This document shows positions 1 through 8,373 of a DNA stretch of 64,000 bases, piece after piece. How positions within the stretch are numbered: position 1 is the stretch's first letter; each line of letters begins with the position of its first letter. Origin of the DNA: Acidobacteriota bacterium (GTDB taxonomy: Bacteria; Acidobacteriota; Polarisedimenticolia; Polarisedimenticolales; Polarisedimenticolaceae); NCBI GenBank assembly GCA_029861955.1, contig JAOTYK010000016.1:38304-102303 (forward strand), written 5' to 3'. Under the pieces are notes generated by a model. The model was not told where the DNA came from, did no database searches, and saw only the letters and a list, made by a program, of their open reading frames with translations. Both the position numbers and the translations under genes were made by a program.

Positions 1-426
1 TTTGCGCGCGTCATCGATGATGCGCAGAGCCGACATGTGGTCCAGTCCGGGGTCCAGTCCGACCTCGTTCAGGACGATCACCCCGGCCTCTCGAGCCGCG
101 TTATCGAGGGCCTGCATGCCCTCGGAGAGGTAGGAGGCCGTGACGAGGTGCACATGGTGATCGATGGCGAATCTGGCGACTCGGGGGTGAAAGTCGAAGG
201 GCACAAGACTCACGACGAGATCGCAGTCTGCGACCAGGGGTACCACTTCCTCGTCCCGTGTTACATCGACTGCGAGCCCGGTACCAAGCGGATGCCCGTC
301 GATCAGGGCCTTCGCATCCCGTTCATACAGCGATCCCACGGTGACGCGGGTGTCACCAAGATCCAGGAAGTAACGGACGATGGGGCGGCTAACGAGGCCG
401 GCACCGAGGATCAAGATCTTCCGCAC
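1..426 (-). CDS. Saccharopine dehydrogenase-like oxidoreductase, 3' part outside window
   Basis: This is the N-terminal 142 codons of a saccharopine dehydrogenase family protein; the rest lies beyond the window edge. The first residues form a Rossmann dinucleotide-binding motif (RKILILGAGLVSRPIVRYF), followed by the family-like stretch VVSLVPFDFHPRVARFAI and ending near LNEVGLDPGLDHMSALRI, which is typical of eukaryote-like saccharopine dehydrogenases. I chose the GTG at 426 because a GGCGGAG ribosome-binding site lies 7 nt upstream; a TTG at 432 is too close to it. The preceding gene (lysine-ketoglutarate reductase-like) stops at 450, so the two are probably co-translated and would act in series: lysine plus 2-oxoglutarate to saccharopine, then saccharopine to aminoadipate semialdehyde and glutamate. 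The direction of flux is inferred. Confidence 0.8.
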   Translation of the reverse strand, partial: MRKILILGAGLVSRPIVRYFLDLGDTRVTVGSLYERDAKALIDGHPLGTGLAVDVTRDEEVVPLVADCDLVVSLVPFDFHPRVARFAIDHHVHLVTASYLSEGMQALDNAAREAGVIVLNEVGLDPGLDHMSALRIIDDARK

Positions 427-449
427 AATCAAACTCCGCCGGCGCGAAA

Positions 450-1766
450 TTACGCGTCCAGATACTCGCCGAGAAACGCGAACGGTTTCGTCAGAGATCC
501 CCGATGGGTGATAATCGCATTGCGAAGACTCGTCGGTAGTTCCAGTTCGCTCCACGCACGGGACCAATCACAGCGAGCGAGCAGGGGAACGAATCGTACG
601 AGCGTGTCGCCGAAGTGCTGGGATGATTCGACCGGGAGCTGACACGGCAGATTGTCCACCGTCATCATGATGGGGCCCCGGCCCTCGACTCCGTGGCGGA
701 TCCCACCGTTTTCCGGGTCGTAGACGAATACCGGGTCGCCGGGTTCGGTCGCCTCGACGGTCGTCTCGATCCCCCCGCCGATATCGCACGAGATGTCGGC
801 AATAACCCGGAGCGATGGGGCGTCGCCGCTCCAGAGCGACTTGACGTCGTCGACCGAGACGATCCGTGGTTGATCCGGGCTCCAGAACGAACCGTGGCAC
901 AGCATCGTCAGGTGCGGAAGCCATTCCGGCATCCGACTCTCGTAGCGATCCGGATGTTCGCTGAACTCGTCGGCATCGTACCCACCGTCTTCCTTCCGTC
1001 GTACACGGTGTTTGCGCTCGAAGACGACCTTGTGGACGGTCTTGCGGGAGAGCCGGTCGTTCGTGACCAGGGTCGCCAGATCCTCCGGAGCGATTTCCAG
1101 CGTGGGTAGTCGGTCATATACCTCTTGCGCACCTCGCGAGACGTTTCCGTGGCCGGTAAACCCGCAAACGATCGGTTGCTGGGACATCTCCAATCCGTTA
1201 TGTCGCAACGTCTCGCCGACCCTGGAGATGTGATGGGTCGCCTCGTCAAGGTTGGAGTAGTCGTGGGCCAATCGGATGTCCCTGAACGGGGTCGTGAGCC
1301 CTTCGTATTCAAAACGTTTTCCGAGGGCCCACAGCGAGTTGATCATTCCCGCGTATCCGGCATGCTGGCCGAAGAAAATCAGGCGCTTCTCACGCTCGTC
1401 AACGATGTACTCGTAGTCGATCAGTGTTGACCGGGACTCCAGGAGCCGACGTAGGAGCGGCATGTTGTGGGATTGACCCTTCGCCGTGTGGGAAAAAAAC
1501 AGGTAGACCCGGTTGTCTTCAATTTTATCGACCGGGATCTCCTTGATCCCGAAGACGATCCGACAATCTTCCACGCTGGGTCGGATCTCCGCGCCGGCGT
1601 GGGTGTAGTCCAGGGTCGGGAATGCGCGATGGGGCGAAGGCTGGACGACGAACCGCAGATCGGAGTGCTCACCCAATTCCGCAATATGATCGGGTGTCAG
1701 GGGTGAACGACGCTCCCAGTGATTCTTGTCCTCGGCGCGGATTCCAAGCATACGAATCTCGTTCAT
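450..1766 (-). CDS. Lysine-ketoglutarate reductase-like protein (LOR/AlaDh_PNT_N fold)
   Basis: The 438-aa product begins with the signature of lysine-ketoglutarate reductases (LGIRAEDKNHWERRSPLTP, residues about 7-25), related to alanine dehydrogenase/transhydrogenase N-domains. Further conserved-looking blocks are GIKEIP, YLFFSHTAKGQ, LIDYEYI and FGQHAGYAGMI. In animals and plants this domain is fused to saccharopine dehydrogenase; here the two are separate adjacent genes with a 23-nt gap. The expected reaction is NADPH-dependent condensation of lysine and 2-oxoglutarate to saccharopine in the cytoplasm. No clear ribosome-binding site precedes the ATG at 1766; Met6 at 1751 is an alternative and would fit the family start. 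It is the second-last visible gene of a seven-gene minus-strand run starting at cyoE. Confidence 0.82.
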   Translation of the reverse strand: MNEIRMLGIRAEDKNHWERRSPLTPDHIAELGEHSDLRFVVQPSPHRAFPTLDYTHAGAEIRPSVEDCRIVFGIKEIPVDKIEDNRVYLFFSHTAKGQSHNMPLLRRLLESRSTLIDYEYIVDEREKRLIFFGQHAGYAGMINSLWALGKRFEYEGLTTPFRDIRLAHDYSNLDEATHHISRVGETLRHNGLEMSQQPIVCGFTGHGNVSRGAQEVYDRLPTLEIAPEDLATLVTNDRLSRKTVHKVVFERKHRVRRKEDGGYDADEFSEHPDRYESRMPEWLPHLTMLCHGSFWSPDQPRIVSVDDVKSLWSGDAPSLRVIADISCDIGGGIETTVEATEPGDPVFVYDPENGGIRHGVEGRGPIMMTVDNLPCQLPVESSQHFGDTLVRFVPLLARCDWSRAWSELELPTSLRNAIITHRGSLTKPFAFLGEYLDA

Positions 1767-1815
1767 CGATAGCGTCCAGCACTGTGTTGGAATCCGAGGA
1801 GTCTAGCAGACCGTT

Positions 1816-2856
1816 CTATTCCAGTTTTTCGCCCTCGATCCGCGAGGCCCGCGGCGGAGCGAGCCGCCGGACCACGACCCGGTCCGTACGATCGAAAACA
1901 AGATGGCCACGGATCAACCGTGGTCGCCGTTCGAAGTCGCCGGGAAGACGTGCGTCGATATCGACCGGAGTCGGTCGGTCGCCGGCGCTTCCGATCCGAT
2001 GAGCGAGAGAACTCCCGTCGAAGAGGAGGAGTTCATCACCGGCGAGACCCTGCGCCGGGGTTCTCAGGGCCCACGGGTTGTCGGCATCCCCCCCGCCGAG
2101 CGAGATCGGGTCGTAGGCGAAGATCTCGCCACCGTCGCCGTCGATGATGTCGAAGCGCCCAAACCGTCCTTCGGTGATGAATCGATCGTGTCCCACGACC
2201 CGCAATGCGGATGTCGAAAAGCGATGCGGGCGGCGCCACGCCTCGATGAGCGTGGCCGGGTCGTCGGCGGAGCGCTCCAGGCCGACCAGCGCCTCCGCCG
2301 TCGAGAGCACCAATCGGGACCCGCCGCGAATCGCGGTGACTCCGTAGACCGGTTCTCCGGCATCGTGCTCGAGACGGGGTTTGCCGTTCAGGCCCAGAAT
2401 CGTGACGCGGGTCCCGGATCGACACGCTCCGGCGCGAGGCCAGCCGACGATCGATGTCCCGTCCGCGCCGAATGAGAGGTAGAGGTCCTCCTGGATCTCC
2501 CAGAGAAGGGTTCCATCCGATCCCAACAACGATCCACCCCCACCATGGCAATCGCCCTCGCCGGCCGGACGGCGGACGAGCAGCATGCCGCCATCGGGGG
2601 ACAGCTCGAGTCCGTCGCTGCGATGGGGCAGATCGATTATCCGCTGCCGCACGCCCCGTCGGTACAGCAGAGCATCCGCCTCGTGGTCGATGTTGGAGAT
2701 CTGCACGACGATCTCGTCACCGACAACATCGACGTCGGGTGAAGCGCGAAACTGCCAACCCTCCGGCGGTTCGAGATGAACATCTCCGGCGCCGGACGCG
2801 GAGGCGCCCAACATCACGACGAGGAGGCCGGTCGCGACGTGGCAGGGCCTAACCAT
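1816..2856 (-). CDS. Exported protein of unknown function, possible beta-propeller
   Basis: The 346-aa product starts with a likely Sec signal peptide (hydrophobic VATGLLVVMLGASASGAG). The mature part is rich in short strand-like segments, Gly/Asp turns and phrases such as LELSPDGGMLLVRR and ILGLNGKPRLEHDAGEPVYGV, which look like blades of a WD40- or PQQ-like propeller. I cannot assign a family. I placed the start at the ATG at 2856, which overlaps the stop of the upstream antiporter gene by 8 nt and puts the signal peptide at the very N-terminus; an upstream in-frame ATG at 2880 would lie inside the antiporter gene. The overlap suggests translational coupling. Two Cys residues in the mature domain (CHGG and ACRSG contexts) could form a disulfide. 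Confidence 0.7.
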   Translation of the reverse strand: MVRPCHVATGLLVVMLGASASGAGDVHLEPPEGWQFRASPDVDVVGDEIVVQISNIDHEADALLYRRGVRQRIIDLPHRSDGLELSPDGGMLLVRRPAGEGDCHGGGGSLLGSDGTLLWEIQEDLYLSFGADGTSIVGWPRAGACRSGTRVTILGLNGKPRLEHDAGEPVYGVTAIRGGSRLVLSTAEALVGLERSADDPATLIEAWRRPHRFSTSALRVVGHDRFITEGRFGRFDIIDGDGGEIFAYDPISLGGGDADNPWALRTPAQGLAGDELLLFDGSSLAHRIGSAGDRPTPVDIDARLPGDFERRPRLIRGHLVFDRTDRVVVRRLAPPRASRIEGEKLE

Positions 2857-4789
2857 GAGTGCCCGTCGGCCGACCCACAAGCCGAAGGATCCCGAACAGC
2901 GTAAGGGCTGATGCGATCAGCGACAGCCATGGCGAGAAGCCCAGCCCGGCCGGGATGTAACCGAAGACGAGGGCCACGCCCGCGACGACCATCGCGTACG
3001 GCATCTGTGTTCGCACGTGGTCGACGTGATCACAAGCTGACGCCATCGACGAGAGGACCGTGGTGTCGGAGATCGGGCTGCAGTGATCGCCGAAGATCGC
3101 CCCGGCGAGAACCGACGAGATGGTCGCAAGCAGGATCGATTCGGCGCCGGCGACGCTGTAGCCGCCTGATTGTGCGAGGGCGAAGGCGGACGGGACCGCC
3201 AGCGGGATCAGGATGCCCATGGTGCCCCACGCAGCACCGGTAGCGAACGCGGTCGCGGCGGCGATCATGAATACGATTGCGGGGAGGAGACCCGGATGCA
3301 GCCGATCAGAGAGGATGTTCACCATGTAGTCGGCGGCGTGTAGGTCCTGACAGACCGCCGAGATACACCATGCCAACGCGAGGATGACAAACGCCATCAT
3401 CATCCCGCGGACACCGGCGATCCATGCACCGACGGCCTGAGCCAGCGACAGTATCCGTTGGACCCACGGAAGGGCGATCGCGACGAGGCAGCCCGACAGC
3501 GACGCGTAGAGCAGTGCGTCGTAGGAGCTGCCGGCCCCCAGGACGTTACCCAGCCCGCGCCATCCGAGTTCGCCCAATGTGCGGGTTCCGTCGGGGTCGC
3601 CATTTTCGATCAGGCCTGCGCGACCGGAGAGCCAAAGCGAGACGAACGTCACGATCAATACGGATGCGACCGGTACCACGGCATTCCACAGGCGATGGGG
3701 TTTGTCGCCAACCGGTTTGAGGTCTTCATGGTCGAAGTCTGCCAGCGGGGTCGAGCCCTCGCGCAGAACATGACCCGACAAGGCACGCTTTTCCGCCTCG
3801 CGCATTGGACCGAAGTCGCGTCCGGTGCTGCACAGCATCAATCCAAAGGCCAGGGCCAGAACGGGATAGAAGTTGTACGGGAGCGACCTCAGGAAGACGA
3901 CGTAGGGATCCAGGTCGGAACCACTCGTGGTCAGCGCGTCACCGATCAGCGAAACCTCGAACCCGATCCAGGTTGACACGAGGAAGATACTGGCGACCGG
4001 CGCGGCCGTGGAATCGACCAGGAACGCCAGCTTCTCGCGGGAGATGCGGAGTCGGTCGGTGACGGGGCGCATGGTGTTTCCGACGAGCAGGCTATTGGCG
4101 TAATCGTCAAAGAAGACGAACAGCCCTAGGCCCCAGGTCGTCAGCTGTCCGCGTCGCCTGCTGGTCGCGAAGCCACGCAGCGAGTCGACCAGTCCGTTCG
4201 TTCCACCGCTCCGAAGCATCACTCCGACCATCCCGCCGAGCAGCAGCGAAAACAGGAGCACCCGCGTGTGGTCGCGATCGACAATCGCGTTGACCGCGTA
4301 ATGATCGATCCATCGCAGCAGGCCGACAAGCGGGCCGCCATAGACGATCGTCGCACCCACCCACACGGCGATGGCGAGAGCCGGGAGTACCTGCCGGAAC
4401 AGCAGGGCCAGAAGGATGGCCAGGGCCGGCGGAACCAGGGCCAGCCAGCCGGGGATTCCGCGGACGGGAACGTCGATCGCGTCCACAGACGATCCCGGCA
4501 AAACCAGCCGTAGTTTTCCTCGCCCGGGGGGTCCGTTCGGTATCTCGATCGTTGTCCGCCCGTCGTCGTCCAGAACGCCCGAGGCCAGTCGGGAGCCCGC
4601 CGAGTCGTTCAGCTCGTACCGCAGACCCGCCACCGTCGGATTGTCCGCGATGACCTCGAGTTCCATGGGGAGCCGATTGAGATGGAGGCGAGGGGACTCG
4701 ACGCGAATTCCGGGCTCTTGCGCCAGCGCGGGACTCGCCAGACCGAGCAGGAGTAAGAGAAAGGTAAAGACCGCAGAAAGACGTCGCAT
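2849..4789 (-). CDS. Na+/H+ antiporter NhaC family with N-terminal exported domain
   Basis: The 646-aa protein carries a Sec-type signal peptide (LLLLLGLASPALAQ, residues 10-24), then about 90 residues of soluble beta-rich sequence, then a polytopic membrane region of about ten or more helices from residue 115. The membrane part has NhaC-family features: GLFVFFDDYANSLLVG, FLVDSTAAPVASIFLVSTW, TGAAWGTMGILIPLAVP and IFGDHCSPISDTTVLSS. These point to a Na+/H+ or related cation/carboxylate antiporter in the inner membrane. Ordinary NhaC proteins start directly with the membrane domain, so the cleavable leader plus periplasmic domain is unusual. The gene follows an ABC-2 exporter by 23 nt and overlaps the next exported unknown protein. 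Confidence 0.85.
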   Translation of the reverse strand: MRRLSAVFTFLLLLLGLASPALAQEPGIRVESPRLHLNRLPMELEVIADNPTVAGLRYELNDSAGSRLASGVLDDDGRTTIEIPNGPPGRGKLRLVLPGSSVDAIDVPVRGIPGWLALVPPALAILLALLFRQVLPALAIAVWVGATIVYGGPLVGLLRWIDHYAVNAIVDRDHTRVLLFSLLLGGMVGVMLRSGGTNGLVDSLRGFATSRRRGQLTTWGLGLFVFFDDYANSLLVGNTMRPVTDRLRISREKLAFLVDSTAAPVASIFLVSTWIGFEVSLIGDALTTSGSDLDPYVVFLRSLPYNFYPVLALAFGLMLCSTGRDFGPMREAEKRALSGHVLREGSTPLADFDHEDLKPVGDKPHRLWNAVVPVASVLIVTFVSLWLSGRAGLIENGDPDGTRTLGELGWRGLGNVLGAGSSYDALLYASLSGCLVAIALPWVQRILSLAQAVGAWIAGVRGMMMAFVILALAWCISAVCQDLHAADYMVNILSDRLHPGLLPAIVFMIAAATAFATGAAWGTMGILIPLAVPSAFALAQSGGYSVAGAESILLATISSVLAGAIFGDHCSPISDTTVLSSMASACDHVDHVRTQMPYAMVVAGVALVFGYIPAGLGFSPWLSLIASALTLFGILRLVGRPTGTHG

Positions 4790-4812
4790 CGCAAAATGCT
4801 AACACGCCCATG

Positions 4813-5607
4813 TCAGGCAGGCAGCCGCCGTCGATTCGCGATCCGCCAGGCGAGCGTCAAGAGGAGGAGAGATGCCCCGATGACGACCGCCAATTCCACC
4901 AGCGCATTGGGGCCCGCCAGAACCACACTATCCGGAAGATCTGCTCCGTAGAGTCCACGACGGATGGCAGCCATGCCATAGGTCAACGGATTGAACTGAA
5001 CGACGGGGCGCAAGACTGCGTGTAACCCGTCTGTCGGAAACATCGCCCCCGAAACAATCCACAACGGGAACAACGCGAGGCTCATCACGACGTGGTATCC
5101 CTGGACGGAATTGAGCCACCAGGCGATCACGAAGCCGGTCAGTGTGAGTGCAAGCGCCAACGACAAAAGGGCGGCCAGCAGCGTGGGCCACGCGATGTTT
5201 CCGAGGGGGAATCCTGCCCATGGTGCCAGGACCAAGAACATCAGGCCATGCAGGACGGCAACGCTGGCAGCACCGAGGGACTTACCGAGGACCATCGATC
5301 CGCGGGATCCCGGCGCGACGAGGACACCTTGCAGGAAGCCCTCACGGCGATCCTCGATGACCGACATCGTTGTCGAGATGCTGACCTGGAGGAGCAGCAT
5401 CATGAGAATCCCCGGGTAGAGGTATTCGAGGTAGTTCACCTCGCCGTTACCCAGGGAGAACCGCGGAGCGATCCCCGCGCCGATCGCGAGCCACAACAGA
5501 AGCGGTGGGGCCAGGGCGCCGATCACCCTGGACCGCTGACGAAAGAATAGGCGAACCTCTCGTCTCCATAGGACACCGACGGTCGCGAGTTGGATTCGTA
5601 GCTCCAT
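4813..5607 (-). CDS. ABC-2 type transporter permease
   Basis: The 264-aa protein has six predicted membrane helices and the ABC-2 pattern: an amphipathic N-terminus (LWRREVRLFFRQRSRV), then YPGILMMLLLQVSISTTMSVIEDRREGFLQGVLVAP, which matches the conserved loop of NodJ/DrrB-like permeases. The ATG at 5607 overlaps the stop of the ATPase gene by 1 nt (TGATG), which fixes the start although the open frame continues further upstream. It should form the membrane half of an exporter with the ATPase encoded just before it. The substrate is unknown. Because heme O synthase is directly upstream, a role near cytochrome oxidase or heme handling is possible, but this is inference from context only. Confidence 0.87.
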   Translation of the reverse strand: MELRIQLATVGVLWRREVRLFFRQRSRVIGALAPPLLLWLAIGAGIAPRFSLGNGEVNYLEYLYPGILMMLLLQVSISTTMSVIEDRREGFLQGVLVAPGSRGSMVLGKSLGAASVAVLHGLMFLVLAPWAGFPLGNIAWPTLLAALLSLALALTLTGFVIAWWLNSVQGYHVVMSLALFPLWIVSGAMFPTDGLHAVLRPVVQFNPLTYGMAAIRRGLYGADLPDSVVLAGPNALVELAVVIGASLLLLTLAWRIANRRRLPA

Positions 5608-6551
5608 CAACGGTCTTCCTCGATATCCAGCCGTTGGCCGGTGCGATCGAGAAACACTTCGGCCAGACCCGTCCGTCTCATCTCGACGGATCGTAGGCAA
5701 CCCGCCTCCAGGGTCTCCGTGATTCTCGGAATCCAGCGATGCGCCTCGTCGAGCCGCAGGGCGAGCCGGTTGCCAACGATCCGTGATTCGAGTTTCAGTC
5801 CGTCGGAGAGTTGGTGACCGACCGATTCGGGGTCGTCCGCTTCGAGCCAGAGAAGATCCCCGCGGACGGATGCACGCAGGTTGTCGGGAGAGTCGCACGC
5901 GATGATCGAGCCCTTATCCATGATGGCCACGCGGTCGCTCTGCTCGGCCTCATCGCCACGATGGGTCGTGTACAGGATCGTGACGTCTCGTTTTTGACGG
6001 AGCGCGAGTAGATCGGACCAGACGCGGCGAAATGCACCCTCGTCAAGACCGGTCGTTGGTTCGTCGAGGAGCAGGAATTGGGGTTCATGGATCAGGGCGC
6101 GGGCTATCTCGACACGACGTCGCATACCGCCCGAGAATGTCGAGACAATGTCATCGGCGCGATCCGAGAGGCCGACGTCGCGCAGTAGCCCGTCGACTCG
6201 CTTGCGCGCGCTGCCGCCCCGGATGCCGTAGAGACTGGCGGCCATCAGGAGGTTCTCTTTCGCGGTGAAGCGGTTGTCCAGCGCGGGGTCCTGGAAGACG
6301 ACCCCGGTGGACGCGAGGAACGTCGACTCGTGCGCTCTGAGATCATTTCCCGCCAGCGTAACCGCTCCGGAGTCGGGGCGCAGCAGACCCGTCAAGACGT
6401 GAAACAGGGTCGTCTTGCCGCAGCCGTTGGGTCCGAGCAGTGCCAGGACCTCGCCGCGGCGGATCTCGAGACTCAGCCCCGCGATGACCTGTCGCTTACC
6501 ACGACGGACGTGCAGGTCGCAGACGGAGAGCGCAATGACACCGTGAGACAA
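5607..6551 (-). CDS. ABC transporter ATP-binding protein
   Basis: The 314-aa product is a complete ABC ATPase of the NodI/CcmA/DrrA type. It has Walker A GPNGCGKTT (residues 40-48), the signature FSGGM (139-143), Walker B LLLDEP (160-165) with the catalytic Glu, and the switch His in TTHRGDEAE (197). About 90 residues follow the nucleotide-binding domain, as in drug and polysaccharide exporter ATPases. The start is a TTG at 6551 with only a distant GAGG, so the exact start is uncertain. The gene begins 16 nt after the cyoE stop and is coupled to the permease gene by a 1-nt overlap. It should energise export through that permease. Confidence 0.9.
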   Translation of the reverse strand: MSHGVIALSVCDLHVRRGKRQVIAGLSLEIRRGEVLALLGPNGCGKTTLFHVLTGLLRPDSGAVTLAGNDLRAHESTFLASTGVVFQDPALDNRFTAKENLLMAASLYGIRGGSARKRVDGLLRDVGLSDRADDIVSTFSGGMRRRVEIARALIHEPQFLLLDEPTTGLDEGAFRRVWSDLLALRQKRDVTILYTTHRGDEAEQSDRVAIMDKGSIIACDSPDNLRASVRGDLLWLEADDPESVGHQLSDGLKLESRIVGNRLALRLDEAHRWIPRITETLEAGCLRSVEMRRTGLAEVFLDRTGQRLDIEEDR

Positions 6552-6567
6552 GGTTTTGTTCAGCCCC

Positions 6568-7452
6568 TCAGATGAGATCGACGACCAGGGCCGTCAACAC
6601 GACGGGGAGGTAGACGAGGGAGTAGAGGAAAACCCGTCGAGCCCAGCGGGCCGAATCCGTGCGTTCGCTTGGAATGGCCAGAACGACAAAACCGATCCCC
6701 ATGACCCCTGCACTAAGGAGGTAGGGGGTGCCACCGAACGGAACGAGGAGAGGCAAGAGACTCCAGAGGAGCATCAAGATCGTTGAGCCGAAAATTGCGT
6801 AGCGAGTCACCCGTTCACCGTAGACCAACGGCAAGACACGGATCTCGCCACGCTCGAAATCGTCACGCAGGTAGAGGGAGATCGCGATGAAGTGCGGAAG
6901 TTGCCAGATGAACAAGATCCCGAACGCAAACATGCCGACCCATGTGATCTCGTTTGCGACGGCCGTGGATCCCATCAGCGGTGGCAGCGCCCCCGGCAGG
7001 GAACCGACCAGCACCGCCCAGGGGGTCACCCGCTTCATGGGTGTGTAGATCCACGCGTACGAGACGAACGCCAGGAGGCCGAGGCCGGCGGTCAACAGGT
7101 TCGTGGTAAGCGCAATGCCTGTCAGGCTGACCGTCGCCAGGCTCAGTCCGACGGCCAGTGCAGTTCTCGGTTCGACGCGACCGGTCGGGAGCGGCCGATT
7201 GCAGGTGCGTTGCATCCTGCGGTCGTTGTCCCGCTCGATCCAGCAGTTCAGCGTATTGGCGGCTGCCACCAGCGCCGAGGTCGAGAACAGGAAGATCAAG
7301 GTCGGCATCGCCGGCAGAGAGGCCGGCATCAACCAGATGCCGGTGCCCGCCGTGAACACCACCAGGAACGAGAGGCGTGGCTTGCCGAGTTCGACCAGGT
7401 TGCGAAACTGGACGAACGGGGTGGGTGCGACAGTGACGCTGGAGTGACTCAT
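6568..7452 (-). CDS. cyoE: Heme O synthase (protoheme IX farnesyltransferase)
   Basis: The 294-aa polytopic membrane protein is a UbiA-superfamily prenyltransferase of the CyoE/CtaB group. It carries the Asp-rich metal/prenyl-diphosphate motif DNDRRMQRTCNRPLP (residues 75-89), YTPMKRVTPW and PHFIAISLYLRDDFERG, all diagnostic of farnesylation of protoheme to heme O for heme-copper oxidases. The ATG at 7452 gives the canonical length; the open frame extends upstream but that extension shows no family similarity. It is the first gene of the minus-strand run and is divergent from the gene at 7564, with a 111-nt shared promoter region. No oxidase subunits are in the window. Confidence 0.93.
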   Translation of the reverse strand: MSHSSVTVAPTPFVQFRNLVELGKPRLSFLVVFTAGTGIWLMPASLPAMPTLIFLFSTSALVAAANTLNCWIERDNDRRMQRTCNRPLPTGRVEPRTALAVGLSLATVSLTGIALTTNLLTAGLGLLAFVSYAWIYTPMKRVTPWAVLVGSLPGALPPLMGSTAVANEITWVGMFAFGILFIWQLPHFIAISLYLRDDFERGEIRVLPLVYGERVTRYAIFGSTILMLLWSLLPLLVPFGGTPYLLSAGVMGIGFVVLAIPSERTDSARWARRVFLYSLVYLPVVLTALVVDLI

Positions 7453-7563
7453 AAACTCGTAGTTCCCGGCAGTGGGCGCGGCGCCGGGGGACAGCGTACT
7501 ATATCGGGAACGCCGTCGGCCATCCGGCGACGGGACGACCCGTTCGAGTCTCAGGAGTAGGCG

Positions 7564-8259
7564 ATGAAGATCAGGATTTGGCGGCGAGAACAGTGGCTCC
7601 TGCGTGCTCTCGTCCTGTGTCTGATGATTGTACCGGTCATGGCCTACGGGCAAGACTCGGCGCCGATGGAGACGGCCTCCGCCGAGGCCGATGTGCAGAA
7701 ATGGGTCGAGATCTTCGAGGATCCCGAACGCTGGAACTGGCAGGGGGGCATTCATATCCTGGGTCTCATGGCCATCGAGTACGGGGATACCGTCGCGGAC
7801 ATCGGGGCGGGAACCGGTTACTTTGTTCGATACCTCGCGCCGGCGGTCGGCGACGACGGAACGGTCTACGCCGTGGACATCAATCCGGCGTTTCTGGATC
7901 ACATCACGTCGCGAATCGACTACCCCAACTCGGATCGGGTGTTCCCCATCCTGGCCGCCCCCGACGACCCTCAGCTACCGGCGGGAGAGATCGACGCCGC
8001 GCTGATCCTGAATACTTGGCATCACATCGACAATCGCGTTGCGTACGCGGAAAAACTGAAGGAGTCGATGAGTCGATCCGGTCGCGTCGTGGTCGTCGAC
8101 TGGCGCGCCGAATCCCTCCCTCTGGGTCCACCGATTGAGGAGAAGGTGTCGCGGGAGACGGTGATCCAGGAATTCGAGAAGGCCGGTTGGAGACTCGTGA
8201 CCGACAGCACGATCCTTCAGTACCAGTACCTGCTGAGTTTCTATCCGGATCGCTCCTGA
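7564..8259 (+). CDS. Exported class I SAM-dependent methyltransferase-like protein
   Basis: The 231-aa product starts with a strong Sec signal peptide (positive n-region, then RALVLCLMIVPVMAYG, likely cleavage before residue 30). The rest is a class I methyltransferase fold with motif I VADIGAGTGYF (residues 77-87), the acidic end of strand 2 in VYAVDINPAF, and a motif IV-like region ALILNTWHHID. The combination places a SAM-binding fold in the periplasm, where SAM is not known to be available. The fold may have another role, or the protein may stay membrane-anchored facing inside. A well-placed AGGAG precedes the ATG. The next genes are boxC-boxB, 114 nt downstream, without obvious functional link. 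Confidence 0.85.
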   Translation: MKIRIWRREQWLLRALVLCLMIVPVMAYGQDSAPMETASAEADVQKWVEIFEDPERWNWQGGIHILGLMAIEYGDTVADIGAGTGYFVRYLAPAVGDDGTVYAVDINPAFLDHITSRIDYPNSDRVFPILAAPDDPQLPAGEIDAALILNTWHHIDNRVAYAEKLKESMSRSGRVVVVDWRAESLPLGPPIEEKVSRETVIQEFEKAGWRLVTDSTILQYQYLLSFYPDRS

Positions 8260-8348
8260 GTTGGCCGGTCCGTCGCCGCCTTTAGAGCTTTGAGCCCTTC
8301 CGTGAAGAACCGGGCCACACTGGGCGGGACTAGTCCCCGAGCGTGACG

Positions 8349-8354
8349 TATAAT
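8349..8354 (+). promoter_or_regulatory. Possible -10 element upstream of boxC
   Basis: A perfect TATAAT hexamer lies 19 nt before the GTG start of boxC, in the 114-nt gap after the methyltransferase gene. No good -35 hexamer is seen 16-18 nt upstream, so this is only a candidate promoter. If real, the box genes would be transcribed separately from the upstream gene with a short leader. Confidence 0.3.
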
Positions 8355-8373
8355 CCCGGCCGGAGGCTATCCC

